From NCBI RefSeq assembly GCF_051172195.1, contig NZ_JBPJAQ010000005.1, positions 186,001 through 250,000 of the forward strand: 64,000 nt of DNA, given 5' to 3'. The position numbers and the translations under genes are program-made. The notes beneath the pieces were generated by a model that was not told the origin of the DNA, did no database searches, and saw only the letters and a program-made list of their open reading frames with translations. This stretch comes from Paludibaculum fermentans_A. Lineage in GTDB: Bacteria; Acidobacteriota; Terriglobia; Bryobacterales; Bryobacteraceae. The first letter of the stretch is position 1. Every line of letters begins with the position of its first letter. Positions 42,901 to 50,794 of the stretch are shown here, piece by piece.

Positions 42901-44226
42901 CGTCACGCGCTTCGGCTGCCCCTGGACGGCGCTGGCCAGAATCACCGGCCCCTGCGCGGTTTCTGCCACCACAACGTCTCCGCTGCCAGGCGTCAGTACG
43001 CGCGCGCCCTTCAGCTTCATGTCCTTGGAGTGGATGCCGGAAGCGATGGGCTGGCCCGAGTTCCAGCGGGTGATGGTGGCGTCGTTCGTCCCCGGGCGGA
43101 TCAGCAGGCTTGCCTTCAGCGGCAAGGTGGCGGGCGAGAAGGAGTCGAGAATCACCAGGTCCGCGTCGACGTTCGAGGCATATTGCGACGGCTGGTAGTA
43201 AGTTGGCTCCACCCGCGCATCGGAGCTCAGCATGGGCCGCAGCAGGTCCGGTTCGCTGGAATAGACGGCGACGCGCAGCCGGCGCGGTACGGGGATCTCG
43301 AGCAGCGCGCGGTCGTCGGCCGGCAGGCCGTCCCGCGCATTCAGCCGCGCTTCCAGCCATCCGGCGGCCGTGGAACGGAACGAGAAGTTCGAAACAGCGT
43401 CGCTGTGCGGCGCCAGGGTCACCAACTGGTTCGACACCAGCGCCCCGCCCAGGCCGACAGTCAACGGCACATTGTAGGGAGTGGACGAGTAATTCCGAGA
43501 GGTGACGGACGCATTGAACAGGGTGGCGTCGTTGGCATCGCGCCGGACGGTCACGCGCGTCAGCCCCAGGTTGGCCGGCACGGCCTTGGTACTCAGGACA
43601 CGCAGATTCCTGGGTGGATTCAGCGACGACGAGGGCTCGATCTGCCCGGGTCCGACATACAGGATCTCGCCCGCGCTGCGTGCTTCCAGCCGCATCGCCT
43701 GCTGGGCGAGGTCGAACGCCGGCTGCAGGTCCAGCGCGGAGGATGACGCGACTGAGCCTTTGATCGCGGCCTCTACCGCCGTGTGGTTCGACTCAAACCG
43801 CGTCACCGGCGTGGCCAGCGAATCGGCCCGCACCACCATCACGCGGTCCTGCGACGGCACGCGCTTCAACCAGGCCAGCGCCAACCGCTGCGAATCGGCA
43901 TGCAGGGCTGGATTCTGGAGCCAGGCGGAGTTGTCCAGCAGCAGGATATGGTCGAGCCCGGATGTATCGGGCCGGCCCAACCGCGGCTGGGCAATGGCGA
44001 GCAGCAGGCAGGCAATGGCCAGCAACTGCAACAACAGGGACCACGGCTGGTCGACCTTGCGCCGCCGTTTCTGCTGAACGTCCTGCCGGGCATTCTGCCA
44101 GAACCGCAGGGTGGCGACGGTGTACTGGCGCCGCGACCGGATGAGCAGGTACAAGGCCACGGTGGCCGCCGACACCGCCGTGAAGAGGGCCAGGAACTCA
44201 AGCGCACTCAGATTGGCAAAAAACAA
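39979..44226 (-). CDS. 1415-aa triple von Willebrand A membrane protein (BatA-like fusion)
   Basis: The protein begins with two TM helices flanking SRRQYTVATLRFWQ and a BatA-type VWA domain (~90-250) whose MIDAS-like site is degenerate (LLLDNSAW). A beta-rich region and two further TM helices (~550-620) follow, then a second VWA (~630-760, VLADTSASISGG), a GATase-like segment (~860-940, RKADLERFVQQGGGLMVIGG) and a third VWA (~960-1130) with an intact DxSxS MIDAS site (VDKSSSM). The last part ends with a C-terminal TM helix. It looks like a BatA-like gene fused to a VWA/GATase gene. It is downstream of DUF58 and MoxR genes. Function is probably envelope stress or assembly; inference. Confidence 0.75.
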   Translation of the reverse strand: MFFANLSALEFLALFTAVSAATVALYLLIRSRRQYTVATLRFWQNARQDVQQKRRRKVDQPWSLLLQLLAIACLLLAIAQPRLGRPDTSGLDHILLLDNSAWLQNPALHADSQRLALAWLKRVPSQDRVMVVRADSLATPVTRFESNHTAVEAAIKGSVASSSALDLQPAFDLAQQAMRLEARSAGEILYVGPGQIEPSSSLNPPRNLRVLSTKAVPANLGLTRVTVRRDANDATLFNASVTSRNYSSTPYNVPLTVGLGGALVSNQLVTLAPHSDAVSNFSFRSTAAGWLEARLNARDGLPADDRALLEIPVPRRLRVAVYSSEPDLLRPMLSSDARVEPTYYQPSQYASNVDADLVILDSFSPATLPLKASLLIRPGTNDATITRWNSGQPIASGIHSKDMKLKGARVLTPGSGDVVVAETAQGPVILASAVQGQPKRVTLGFHPLHSDLRYELTTPLLFANLMQWISPETFLRQEVLAATPGSVSADLNELAAPDQIRVLDSDGAALPFTVDGRTVRFFTASPSTVRVLAPNSELMFALSLPGLGSTAWEIPSSAARGLAAPVATTPLPKEMWQILAILGALLIALEWWLYRSKPAAPLAMVLKLASIAAVLISLFQPGLPVHETKLGVAVLADTSASISGGDLALESKLVSSIDDARGRHIVRVLPFARSIRMAQPQEYASGWKLRGTGGEMGRETSLESAIREASATLPAGLIPRIVLISDGKENSGSVARAAWQARQLGIPIDTFALPGQPEPKLKLESARLPEVAFTGERFPIELNVESPSKASGTLELLAEGKPLGSTQVALEPGMNHLRVSAAVATPGAIDFLVTLKSPELGELRVEQAVSLRRPRLLYLSQDASGMESHLFGTLTAAQFDVVSNVLFADARFDDYQLVLFNNWDMEAMPASRKADLERFVQQGGGLMVIGGEHNIYVDKKNLPQDALDRTLPALIAPPRSPEGASVILIVDKSSSMEGRKMELARLAAIGVVENLRPIDQVGVLIFDNSFQWAVPLRRAEDRTLIKRLVAGITPDGGTQIAPALTESYKRMTTATGAYKHIVLLTDGISEEGDSMTVARDAANNRITISTVGLGQDVNRAYLEKVALTAKGKAYFLTDPSGLEQILLKDVMEHTGSTTIEKTIQPKVAHQAEILEGLPMDKAPALKGYVRFQAKPTAETILSITSSTAGEKDDPLLARWQYGLGRAAVFTSDAKSRWAASWVTWAGYDKFWANVLRDLLPHSQPGQSTLTNDSANGNLVVEYRLSQAVPAPDKLPALFAIGPDGFQVPVTLERLSADHFRGKIQVGNRKGLFRVRPLVESRAFPEVGLYLPEPEVTTYGNNTLLLQQLAAYTGGRFNPAAKRIFDSTGPGLPSSMRLWPGLLAAALLFNLLELAWRRLFPGLKWGGLKARLPRAA

Positions 44227-44229
44227 AGG

Positions 44230-45144
44230 CTATGCACTCCGCGGGGCGCGTTGCAGTTCCGCGCCGGCTTGATTCAAGGCCGAAAAAATGGCCTCTTCCA
44301 ATGGGACGGATGTCGAGAAGCCGGCGTAACGTCCGCCCGAGCGCAGTGCAAGATTTTCTATGGCGCCCGCATACCGATCGAACTCTTCCGTATAGGCCTG
44401 GCAAGTTGCCTCGTCCAGGGAGATCTCCAGCGACCCGCCCGATTCCGCGTCGCTCAGCACAACATCCCCCTTCAGGTTCGGCGACCGGTCGGAGTCGGTC
44501 CAAACCTGCACCAGCATCAGTTCATGGCCGAAATCGGCAAGATACTGCAAGGGCTTCAACACTTCCCCGTCGTCCAGAAAGTCGGAGACGACAATCAGCA
44601 GCCCCGGCTTCTGGTAAGCCGAGATGAACTGCCGCACCATCTCGAAGTAAGACGTGCGGCCGCCCGGTTCGAGAGCAGCGAGAAAATCGTTGACTGGCCC
44701 AAACCGGTGGCGGCCGCCGGAAGCGAGGTGCGAATCGTCCAGTTTCTCGTGAAACGGCTGCAGCAGGATGGAGTCGTGCCGCACCAGCCCGACATAGGTC
44801 AGGGCCGCGGAGAGCCGGCGGGCATAGTCGAACTTGGTGCCCGCGCCCGGCTCCGGTGAAGCCGTCATGGAGGACGACGAATCCAGCAGCAGCCGGATGG
44901 GCGTGCGCGGCTCCACCTGGAACATCTTCAGGAAGAGCTTTTCCAGCCGCATGAAGGCGCGCCAGTTGACCGCGCGCAGGTCGTCGCCCTGGTGGAAGTT
45001 GCGGTGGTCCAGGAACTCCTGCCCCGGGCCGGCATAGCGCGAAACGTTATGTCCGCCCACCAGGCCGCGAAACGACTTCTGCCAGCGGATGGTCAGGCGT
45101 TCGAGCCGTTCCAGAATTTGACGGTCCAGCAGGGGAGCAGCCAT
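44230..45144 (-). CDS. DUF58 domain-containing protein
   Basis: The 304-aa protein carries the DUF58 signature (GGHNVSRYAGPGQEFLDHRN, then YHQGDD-like FHQGDDLRAVNWRAFMR) followed by a VWA-like fold (RLLLDSSSSMTASPE with a DxSxS MIDAS motif). DUF58 proteins accompany MoxR AAA ATPases and VWA proteins. Its stop is 3 nt before the start of the 1415-aa VWA gene and its start is 37 nt after the MoxR stop, so the three form one operon. Confidence 0.88.
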   Translation of the reverse strand: MAAPLLDRQILERLERLTIRWQKSFRGLVGGHNVSRYAGPGQEFLDHRNFHQGDDLRAVNWRAFMRLEKLFLKMFQVEPRTPIRLLLDSSSSMTASPEPGAGTKFDYARRLSAALTYVGLVRHDSILLQPFHEKLDDSHLASGGRHRFGPVNDFLAALEPGGRTSYFEMVRQFISAYQKPGLLIVVSDFLDDGEVLKPLQYLADFGHELMLVQVWTDSDRSPNLKGDVVLSDAESGGSLEISLDEATCQAYTEEFDRYAGAIENLALRSGGRYAGFSTSVPLEEAIFSALNQAGAELQRAPRSA

Positions 45145-45181
45145 GGCGTTTCGTTCTCAGTGCGTCCGAAAGGCCTCCGGC

Positions 45182-46183
45182 TCAGGCGCGCGTCTGCGCG
45201 GCTTTCAAACTAGCCGCGGTGATGATCTCCTTCAGCAGTGTTTCCGGGGTCTGGTCGTCGGCGTGGGCATCGAAATTGAGGATGATGCGGTGCCGCAGGA
45301 CGGCCGGGGCGATGGTCTTGATGTCGTCGATGGACAGGTGCGCATGGCCGTGCATGAAGGCGTAGACTCGGCCGCATTCCACCAGCGACTGCGCGCCGCG
45401 CGGAGACGACCCGTAGCGGATGTACTTGTTGGCCAGTTCGTGCGCATAGGCGGTGCCCGGTTGCGTGGACATCACCAGGCTGACGGCGTAGTCCTGCACA
45501 TGCGGAGCCACCAGCACTTCGCGGCAGGCGCGCCGGATGGACAGGATGGTGTCGCGATCCATCACCTGGCTGAGTTCCGGTTCCTCGCGCGCGATGGTGC
45601 GCTCGATGATCGTATTCAGGTCTTCCCGCGTCGGATACTGCACGAGGATCTTCATCAGGAAGCGGTCCAACTGCGCTTCCGGCAGCGGGTAGGTGCCTTC
45701 CATCTCGATGGGGTTCTGGGTCGCCATCACCAGGAACGGCGATTCCAGGTGGTGGGTGACGGTGCCCGACGTGACCGTCCGCTCCTGCATGGCTTCCAGC
45801 AGGGCAGACTGCGTCTTGGGGGTCGCGCGATTGATTTCGTCCGCCAGCACCAGGTTCGAGAACACCGGACCCGGCTGGAATTTCAACGCCTTGCCGCCCG
45901 TGTCCGTCGTTTCCATGATCACGCTGCCGACGATGTCGGCGGGCATCAGGTCCGGTGTGAACTGGATGCGGGAGTACTTCAGGTGCAGAACACGAGAGAG
46001 CGTTCGCAGCAGGGTGGTTTTGCCCAACCCCGGCACCCCTTCCAGCAGCACGTGGCCGCCCGCGAGGAGGCAAATCAGTACGCCGTCAACGACGTCCTGC
46101 TGCCCGACGATGACTTTACCAATCTCATTGCGGACAAGATCCAGCCGCGAAACGGCTTCCGGAAAGGGCGAAGAGTGAGCCAC
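45182..46183 (-). CDS. MoxR-family AAA ATPase
   Basis: GTG 46183 is taken as the start; the longer frame would overlap the divergent isomerase gene. The 333-aa protein has Walker A (EGVPGLGKTTLLRTLS), Walker B (NLVLADEINRATPKTQSALL), sensor 1 (VMATQNPIEMEGTYPLPEAQ) and an arginine-finger/lid region (YGSSPRGAQSLVECG), the MoxR layout. MoxR ATPases act as chaperones that load cofactors or assemble partner VWA proteins. The neighbours (DUF58, triple VWA) fit that role. Confidence 0.9.
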   Translation of the reverse strand: MAHSSPFPEAVSRLDLVRNEIGKVIVGQQDVVDGVLICLLAGGHVLLEGVPGLGKTTLLRTLSRVLHLKYSRIQFTPDLMPADIVGSVIMETTDTGGKALKFQPGPVFSNLVLADEINRATPKTQSALLEAMQERTVTSGTVTHHLESPFLVMATQNPIEMEGTYPLPEAQLDRFLMKILVQYPTREDLNTIIERTIAREEPELSQVMDRDTILSIRRACREVLVAPHVQDYAVSLVMSTQPGTAYAHELANKYIRYGSSPRGAQSLVECGRVYAFMHGHAHLSIDDIKTIAPAVLRHRIILNFDAHADDQTPETLLKEIITAASLKAAQTRA

Positions 46184-46307
46184 ATGAACATTGTATGGCA
46201 AGCCGGATCGCAGCCGTTCCGGCCCTGTCCCGGGGCAGGCCCGAATGTTACTCCTGCGGACGGTTCGGATATGATGTGCGTGACTTCGCCCAGGGAAGGA
46301 ATGCGCC

Positions 46308-47207
46308 ATGACTCGCCGTGAAATGATGCTCGCCAGCCTGATCGCGGTACCCGCCGCCGGCAACAGGATCCGCCTGGGCGGCCCCGTGTTCCAGAAGCCC
46401 GAGGACCCGCGCGAGTTGGCCCGCGAGCACCGCAAGCTCGGCTATAGCGCCGGCTATTGCCCGGCGGCGAAGCCCGGGGACACCGCCCTGCTGCGCGCCA
46501 TCGAGGCAGGCTTCCAGGCCGAAAACGTTACCCTGGCGGAAGTGGGCGTGTGGGTCAATCTGCTGGAAGCCGACCCGGCTCAACGCAGGATCAATTTACA
46601 GAAGGTCACCTACGGCCTGGCCGTGGCCGACGAGACCGGAACCCGCTGCTGCGTCGACATCGTGGGCTCCTACAACCCGAAATACTGGGATGGCCCCGAT
46701 CCGCGCAACGTCACTCGCGAGTGCTTCGACGCCGCAGTCGAGAACGCCCGCTCCATCATCGACGCGGTCAAACCGAAACGGGCGAAGTTCTCGTACGAAA
46801 TGATGGGCTGGACCGTGCCCGATTCGCCGGACTCCTACCTCAAGCTGATCCGCGCCATCGACCGCCCGGCGTTCGGCGTCCACATCGACGTCTGCAATAT
46901 CATCAGCTCGCCCGACCGGTTCTACAACAACGCCGGCGTCATCCGGGAGTGCTTCCAGAAGCTGGGCAAGTGGATCCTCTCCTGCCATGCCAAGGACCTG
47001 GAGTGGGTGAAGGAGATGAACCTGCACTTCGTCGAAGTGGTGCCAGGCCGCGGCAAGCTGGACTACAAGGCGTATCTGGGAGCCCTCGCCGCCCTGCCGC
47101 ACGAAGCACCTCTCATGCTGGAGCACCTCAAAACGGCCGGGGAGTACGCCGAAGGCGCGGCCTACATCAAGAAGACCGGCGCTGAGGCCGGTCTTTCATT
47201 CGTTTGA
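46308..47207 (+). CDS. Sugar phosphate isomerase/epimerase (xylose-isomerase-like TIM barrel)
   Basis: The 299-aa protein starts with a TAT-like twin-arginine segment (TRREMMLASLIAVPAAG) and then a TIM barrel with AP-endonuclease-2/xylose-isomerase-like metal ligands: FSYEMMGW (Glu), GVHIDVCNIIS (His/Asp), LSCHAKDLEW (His), HFVEVVPGRGKLDY and a final MLEHLKT. The short leader could target it to the periplasm, but cleavage is uncertain. The substrate is unknown; the family includes keto-sugar isomerases and inositol-type enzymes. Confidence 0.78.
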   Translation: MTRREMMLASLIAVPAAGNRIRLGGPVFQKPEDPRELAREHRKLGYSAGYCPAAKPGDTALLRAIEAGFQAENVTLAEVGVWVNLLEADPAQRRINLQKVTYGLAVADETGTRCCVDIVGSYNPKYWDGPDPRNVTRECFDAAVENARSIIDAVKPKRAKFSYEMMGWTVPDSPDSYLKLIRAIDRPAFGVHIDVCNIISSPDRFYNNAGVIRECFQKLGKWILSCHAKDLEWVKEMNLHFVEVVPGRGKLDYKAYLGALAALPHEAPLMLEHLKTAGEYAEGAAYIKKTGAEAGLSFV

Positions 47208-47226
47208 AATTCGGGGGAGTGGAGAA

Positions 47227-47676
47227 TCAGGCTTCGACGCTGAGGACGCCGGCCGAACCGGCCGCGTTCGCCAGGCAACCGACAATGGAAGCGATCTCCG
47301 ACACGGCCGTGCGCGACGAACGGCCCAGGCAGGTGCGGGAGAAAGCGTCCCACAGGCTCATCATCCGGAAGTCGACCCGCAACATCGTGCGCTCGACCGT
47401 TGACAGGTGCTCTTCCACCATCGGAGCCTTGCTGAGCAGCTGGTTGACGATGAAGTAGTCTTCCTCGAGGGCGCTGCGGAAGGCGGAAAGATCGAGCTCG
47501 TCCGCGGAACCTTCCAGCAGGCGCTGGATTTCCAACACCGCGAGGCTCGACGCCTTCGCGACGTGCGTGGCATAGTCGACTGAAGTTCTGGTCCGCAGAA
47601 TCAAAATACAGCTATAGCGGAACCAGTATGCGAACAGGACCACCGAGAAACCGATAATGATGATACTTGCGACCAT
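47227..47676 (-). CDS. Hypothetical protein with N-terminal TM helix
   Basis: The 149-aa protein has one strong TM helix (SIIIIGFSVVLFAYWF) and a helical, charged cytoplasmic domain (~30-149) with heptad-like hydrophobics (LAVLEIQRLLEGSADEL; VERTMLRVDFRMMSLWDAF). It may be a tethered coiled-coil protein. Nothing in the sequence points to a family. It is convergent with the isomerase gene, 19 bp apart. A TTGTCC-N16-TATGCT promoter-like sequence lies upstream. Confidence 0.55.
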   Translation of the reverse strand: MVASIIIIGFSVVLFAYWFRYSCILILRTRTSVDYATHVAKASSLAVLEIQRLLEGSADELDLSAFRSALEEDYFIVNQLLSKAPMVEEHLSTVERTMLRVDFRMMSLWDAFSRTCLGRSSRTAVSEIASIVGCLANAAGSAGVLSVEA

Positions 47677-47796
47677 CGATGTGTTGTGCTCCGGGTCGGC
47701 CGACCGACTGAGCCAGCCTCAACCCTAGACAGAGCATAACATAGCGTCCTGGGAGGACAATACGTCCTGTACGTACTAAGAGCGAATAACCCGCCA

Positions 47797-47819
47797 CTTA
47801 GGTAAAGAGCCTACCTGAG
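47797..47819 (-). terminator. Hairpin downstream of the DUF4159 gene
   Basis: An 8-bp stem (CTTAGGTA with TACCTGAG, one G-U pair) and a 7-nt loop lie 33 nt past the stop of the DUF4159 gene on its strand. No U-run. Confidence 0.35.
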
Positions 47820-47851
47820 CAGCACAGGGGAAACCCGCAAACGTTGCCGTC

Positions 47852-48667
47852 CTAATGCGTCATGGAATAAATGACGTAGTTCACACCCAGCCGGATGGCC
47901 TCGGAGGAAAACCGTTCCGGATAGTCCGGATCATCGGCAAACTCCCACCCGTCCCCGACATCCATGTTGAAGCAGATGGCGATCTTCATCCGCCCCTGGC
48001 CGTCGCGGATGGCCCGCCAGTGCGGTTCAATTCCGCCGCGCTCAATCATATCTCCATGGACGACGTTTGCACCGGGCACCCGCACACGCTGCTTCAGGTC
48101 GAACACTGTGCGAAAGGCCGGGTCGCCGTCCTCGAGTTCTTCGGCGTGCATCGACGGGTCGATCTGGTGGATGCCCTCCATGAAATTCGCCCACTCGCGC
48201 TCATTGTGAAAGTCGTCGACCATCAGGAAGCCGCCGCGGTCGAAGTACTTTCGCAAGCGGTCCGCCTCGGAAGGGGACAGCCGCCAGTCGCCCACTGAAC
48301 CGGCGAAGATCCATGGCAGATTGTAGATGTCATCGCTGCTGACGTCGACGATCGTCTCGATGGGCTGTATGTCCACGCGGGTCAGCCGCTTGAGCAGCGA
48401 GACGAAGATTCGGTCGCCCTTGTTGACGTCGATACCCCAGCGATAATACCGGCGGCCGCGGTCCATGGGGGACCGGTAGCGCAGCCGCCCCAGCGCGAAT
48501 TCGGCCTTGTGCAATGCGTCGGGCGGATCGTCCACGGGATCCTGCATCTCGTGTTCATACCGGGCCCAGACGCGGTCGCGCATCTGCGCCCATGCCAGTA
48601 AGCCGCCCAGCAGCAGGAGTACCAGAAGGGCGCCAGTGCGTGATCTGGGACCACACGAAGCCCGCAT
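47852..48667 (-). CDS. DUF4159 domain-containing protein
   Basis: The 271-aa protein has a signal/anchor segment (GALLVLLLLGGLLAWA) and the DUF4159 pattern: FALGRLRYRSPMDRGRRYYRWGIDVNKGD, LPWIFAGSVGDWRLSPSEADRLRKYFDRGGFLMVDDF and a terminal RLGVNYVIYSMTH. The fold is GATase-like and such proteins often accompany MoxR/DUF58/VWA operons, which are indeed 2-3 kb away on the same strand. It begins 30 nt after the retron RT stop. Function unknown. Confidence 0.75.
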   Translation of the reverse strand: MRASCGPRSRTGALLVLLLLGGLLAWAQMRDRVWARYEHEMQDPVDDPPDALHKAEFALGRLRYRSPMDRGRRYYRWGIDVNKGDRIFVSLLKRLTRVDIQPIETIVDVSSDDIYNLPWIFAGSVGDWRLSPSEADRLRKYFDRGGFLMVDDFHNEREWANFMEGIHQIDPSMHAEELEDGDPAFRTVFDLKQRVRVPGANVVHGDMIERGGIEPHWRAIRDGQGRMKIAICFNMDVGDGWEFADDPDYPERFSSEAIRLGVNYVIYSMTH

Positions 48668-48697
48668 GCTTAGAGACTACCCCGAGATAGCCATTCT

Positions 48698-50005
48698 TCA
48701 CCAACAAATCTTGTCAAAAAGCACGCGCAGCCGCCGCCCCTTCGCGGGATGGATCGACTCGACGAACCCCACCCGCCCGTTCAGGTGAGCGCGGAAGTCC
48801 GGGACAGCCGCCCGGTTCTGGGTCTCCGGTCCATGCCGAAGGCAGTTGGTCAGAATGGCCTTCAGCTCGTCGAAATCCGCGCGCGGGATGTTCAGATGGA
48901 CATTCGTCACCAGCCCCGCCAGGCGCTGCTGGGTGCTCCGTGTCATGATCCGCGTCTTGCGGTGGTTGACGCCGAAGCCCTCTTCCCCCAGGATGGCTGC
49001 CGCATACACAGAAAACTGCCTGGCGTTCACAGGCCCATCAAAGGAGAAGGCCAGATCGTCGGCATAGCGCGTGTAGAGGGCCCCGAAGTTGCGCGCGAGC
49101 CCAGCCAGCCGGCAATCGGCGCGGTAGGCGCACAGGTTCGCCAGAGCCGGCGACGTGGGCGCTCCCTGCGGCAGGTGCGGCCACTCATACAACCGGCGCG
49201 CCTCCATCAGATCTGCCGCCGGAATCGCCGCGCCGGCCTGAGGCCACATGCGGATGGGGGTCCGATTCGTGCAGACGCCGGCCAGCAGGTCCGCCACGGT
49301 TTCGGGATACCCCAAAGTCCGGAAAACCGCCTGAATCCGGGCGGCGGGCAGGGACGGGAAGAAATCCTGCACATCCATTCGCAGGACGAGCGCTCGCCCG
49401 GCATGAGGCTCGGCGAAAGTCCGGATGGACCGTCCCGGGCAAAACCCGTGCGCCGCCGCATGCGCCGGTACGCGATCGAGGATGCCGTCCAGGATCCGCC
49501 GCTGAAGCTCCTTCAGCCGGGGCTTGGGCGCCTCGATCAACCGCACGCCGCCACGCTTTTTGGCGAGAACCCGGTAGTGATAGTGACCCAACGCAGCCCG
49601 TCCGGCCCGGGCATTCAGGCCCTTCCGATCAGCAAACCAGTCCAGATCCTCGGGCCGCACGCCCATCCAGGCGGCCAAGTCCCCTTCGGTGACCAGCTCA
49701 GGCACACCCCACGCGACGGCGGCCTGCACAGGCTGCATGCGCGGCGGCTCAGTAATCCAATGCGATACGGAGAGCTTGTGCGCGCGGTGCCGGAAGCCCC
49801 GGTCGTCCAACAGAAACCGGATGACTTCCTTCCGCCTCGGGCGGATGCTGCCCTGGTGTGCTTTGACGAAGCGCCGGGCCAGCGGCAGCAGCCAGAACCA
49901 GGGCCGTCCCAGGACTTGGGCCGCGCGCGCGGCAATGCCGTCCGCGGTGGGTTCTCCGCTGGCGAAGCAGCGGGCGAGGGCGGAGACAAGTGCGGGATAA
50001 GCCAT
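48698..50005 (-). CDS. ret: Retron-type reverse transcriptase (myxobacterial-like)
   Basis: ATG 50005 lies 12 nt after the a2 repeat of the msr-msd RNA. The 435-aa protein has an N-terminal extension (~1-150) and the RT domain with LRMDVQDFFPSLP (motif A), LPQGAPTSPALANL near residue 278, the catalytic YADD at 314-317 (TRYADDLAFSFDG) and NHRKTRIMTRSTQQRLAGLV, where many retron RTs have a VTG motif. HYHYRVLAKKRGGVRLIEAP and AAHGFCPGRSI resemble myxobacterial retron RTs. It makes a branched msDNA from the adjacent RNA. No separate effector gene is evident. Retrons are phage-defence systems; the activity here is inference. Confidence 0.88.
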   Translation of the reverse strand: MAYPALVSALARCFASGEPTADGIAARAAQVLGRPWFWLLPLARRFVKAHQGSIRPRRKEVIRFLLDDRGFRHRAHKLSVSHWITEPPRMQPVQAAVAWGVPELVTEGDLAAWMGVRPEDLDWFADRKGLNARAGRAALGHYHYRVLAKKRGGVRLIEAPKPRLKELQRRILDGILDRVPAHAAAHGFCPGRSIRTFAEPHAGRALVLRMDVQDFFPSLPAARIQAVFRTLGYPETVADLLAGVCTNRTPIRMWPQAGAAIPAADLMEARRLYEWPHLPQGAPTSPALANLCAYRADCRLAGLARNFGALYTRYADDLAFSFDGPVNARQFSVYAAAILGEEGFGVNHRKTRIMTRSTQQRLAGLVTNVHLNIPRADFDELKAILTNCLRHGPETQNRAAVPDFRAHLNGRVGFVESIHPAKGRRLRVLFDKICW

Positions 50006-50017
50006 GGCCGGGCGCGT

Positions 50018-50178
50018 CCGGATGCTCCAACGAGTCTCACCTGGCGTGGGCAGAACTGCGTGACAGCGCAGCGGAGCGCACGCGACGAATGCCTGGCTAT
50101 TCCCGATGCCCTGGGGTAACCCCAGAGAGGCTGAACCGAACACGGAGGACCGGCTCAGGCCGAGCTTGGAGCATCCGG
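50018..50178 (-). ncRNA. Retron msr-msd RNA gene
   Basis: Read on the minus strand, CCGGATGCTCCAA (a1, 50178-50166) and TTGGAGCATCCGG (a2, 50030-50018) are perfect 13-nt complements flanking 135 nt. Immediately after a1 comes AGC, the typical context of the branching G. The msr part has a CTGGGG-TTA-CCCCAG hairpin and a GCTC/GAGC stem; the msd part is a long hairpin with GGCA/TGCC and GCGTG/CACGC arms. A sigma70 promoter starts transcription just upstream and the RT begins just downstream. Arrangement, repeats and spacing match known retrons; exact msDNA ends need experiment. Confidence 0.85.
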
Positions 50179-50189
50179 CCGCCGTCCGT

Positions 50190-50218
50190 ACTATAACAAG
50201 CCCGAAATCCGGGTCCAA
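50190..50218 (-). promoter_or_regulatory. Sigma70 promoter of the retron
   Basis: On the minus strand, TTGGAC (50218-50213) and TATAGT (50195-50190) are separated by exactly 17 nt. The predicted start is about 5 nt before the a1 repeat at 50178, so the transcript would begin right at the msr. Confidence 0.75.
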
Positions 50219-50282
50219 GCCCCTACCAACCGGAGGCCATCCCTCGCTGCAGCCGGGAGCAACGGCTTTAGAATAGAGTTCG

Positions 50283-50774
50283 ATGACTCGCCGCAGCGTG
50301 CTCGCCTGGAGCTGGTTTGCCGTCGCACCCCCTGCGCTGTGCGCTGCCGAACAGGCAGACCGGATCGTCATCCACAAGGCCCGCCGCGAGCTGCAACTAC
50401 TCCAGAACGGCAAAGTCTTCAAAACTTACAAAGTGGCGCTGGGCAAACAGCCGGTGGGACCCAAGATCCAGCAAGGTGATATGCGTACGCCGGAGGGGCT
50501 GTACCGGGTTGACGGGCGCTATGCCAGGAGCCAGTTCCATAGGGCCCTCCACATCTCCTACCCCAACTCCACCGACCGCGCCCGGGCGCAGCGGTTGGGT
50601 GTCCAGCCAGGCGGCGACATCCTGATTCACGGCCTACCCAACGGCCAGGGTTCCGTGGGGAATGCCCACTTGCAGAGCGATTGGACGTGGGGCTGCATTG
50701 CTGTGACCGATGAGGAGATCGAGGAGATCTGGAAGCTGGTTCCGAACGGAGCTGTGGTAGAGATCCAGCCTTAG
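50283..50774 (+). CDS. L,D-transpeptidase (YkuD/YafK-like), exported
   Basis: The 163-aa protein has a short N-terminal export segment (SWFAVAPPALCAAEQ) and a YkuD catalytic domain with DRIVIHKARRELQLLQNGK at the start and ILIHGLPNG ... DWTWGCIAVTDEEIEEIW at the end. The Cys in TWGC is the nucleophile. These enzymes form 3-3 peptidoglycan cross-links or attach lipoproteins to the wall. The gene is divergent from the retron. Confidence 0.85.
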   Translation: MTRRSVLAWSWFAVAPPALCAAEQADRIVIHKARRELQLLQNGKVFKTYKVALGKQPVGPKIQQGDMRTPEGLYRVDGRYARSQFHRALHISYPNSTDRARAQRLGVQPGGDILIHGLPNGQGSVGNAHLQSDWTWGCIAVTDEEIEEIWKLVPNGAVVEIQP

Positions 50775-50794
50775 CGGGTTGGGCCTCCCCTGGG

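Noticed and set aside
47701..47851. Possible GEMM/c-di-GMP riboswitch (CACAGGGGAAACCCG, hairpins)
   Set aside because: The required second helix and GACGCAAAG-type motif are missing; the hairpin at 47797-47819 is better explained as a terminator.
50006..50422. Upstream in-frame extension of the reverse transcriptase
   Set aside because: It runs through the promoter and the msr-msd repeats; ATG 50005, right after the a2 repeat, is the natural start.
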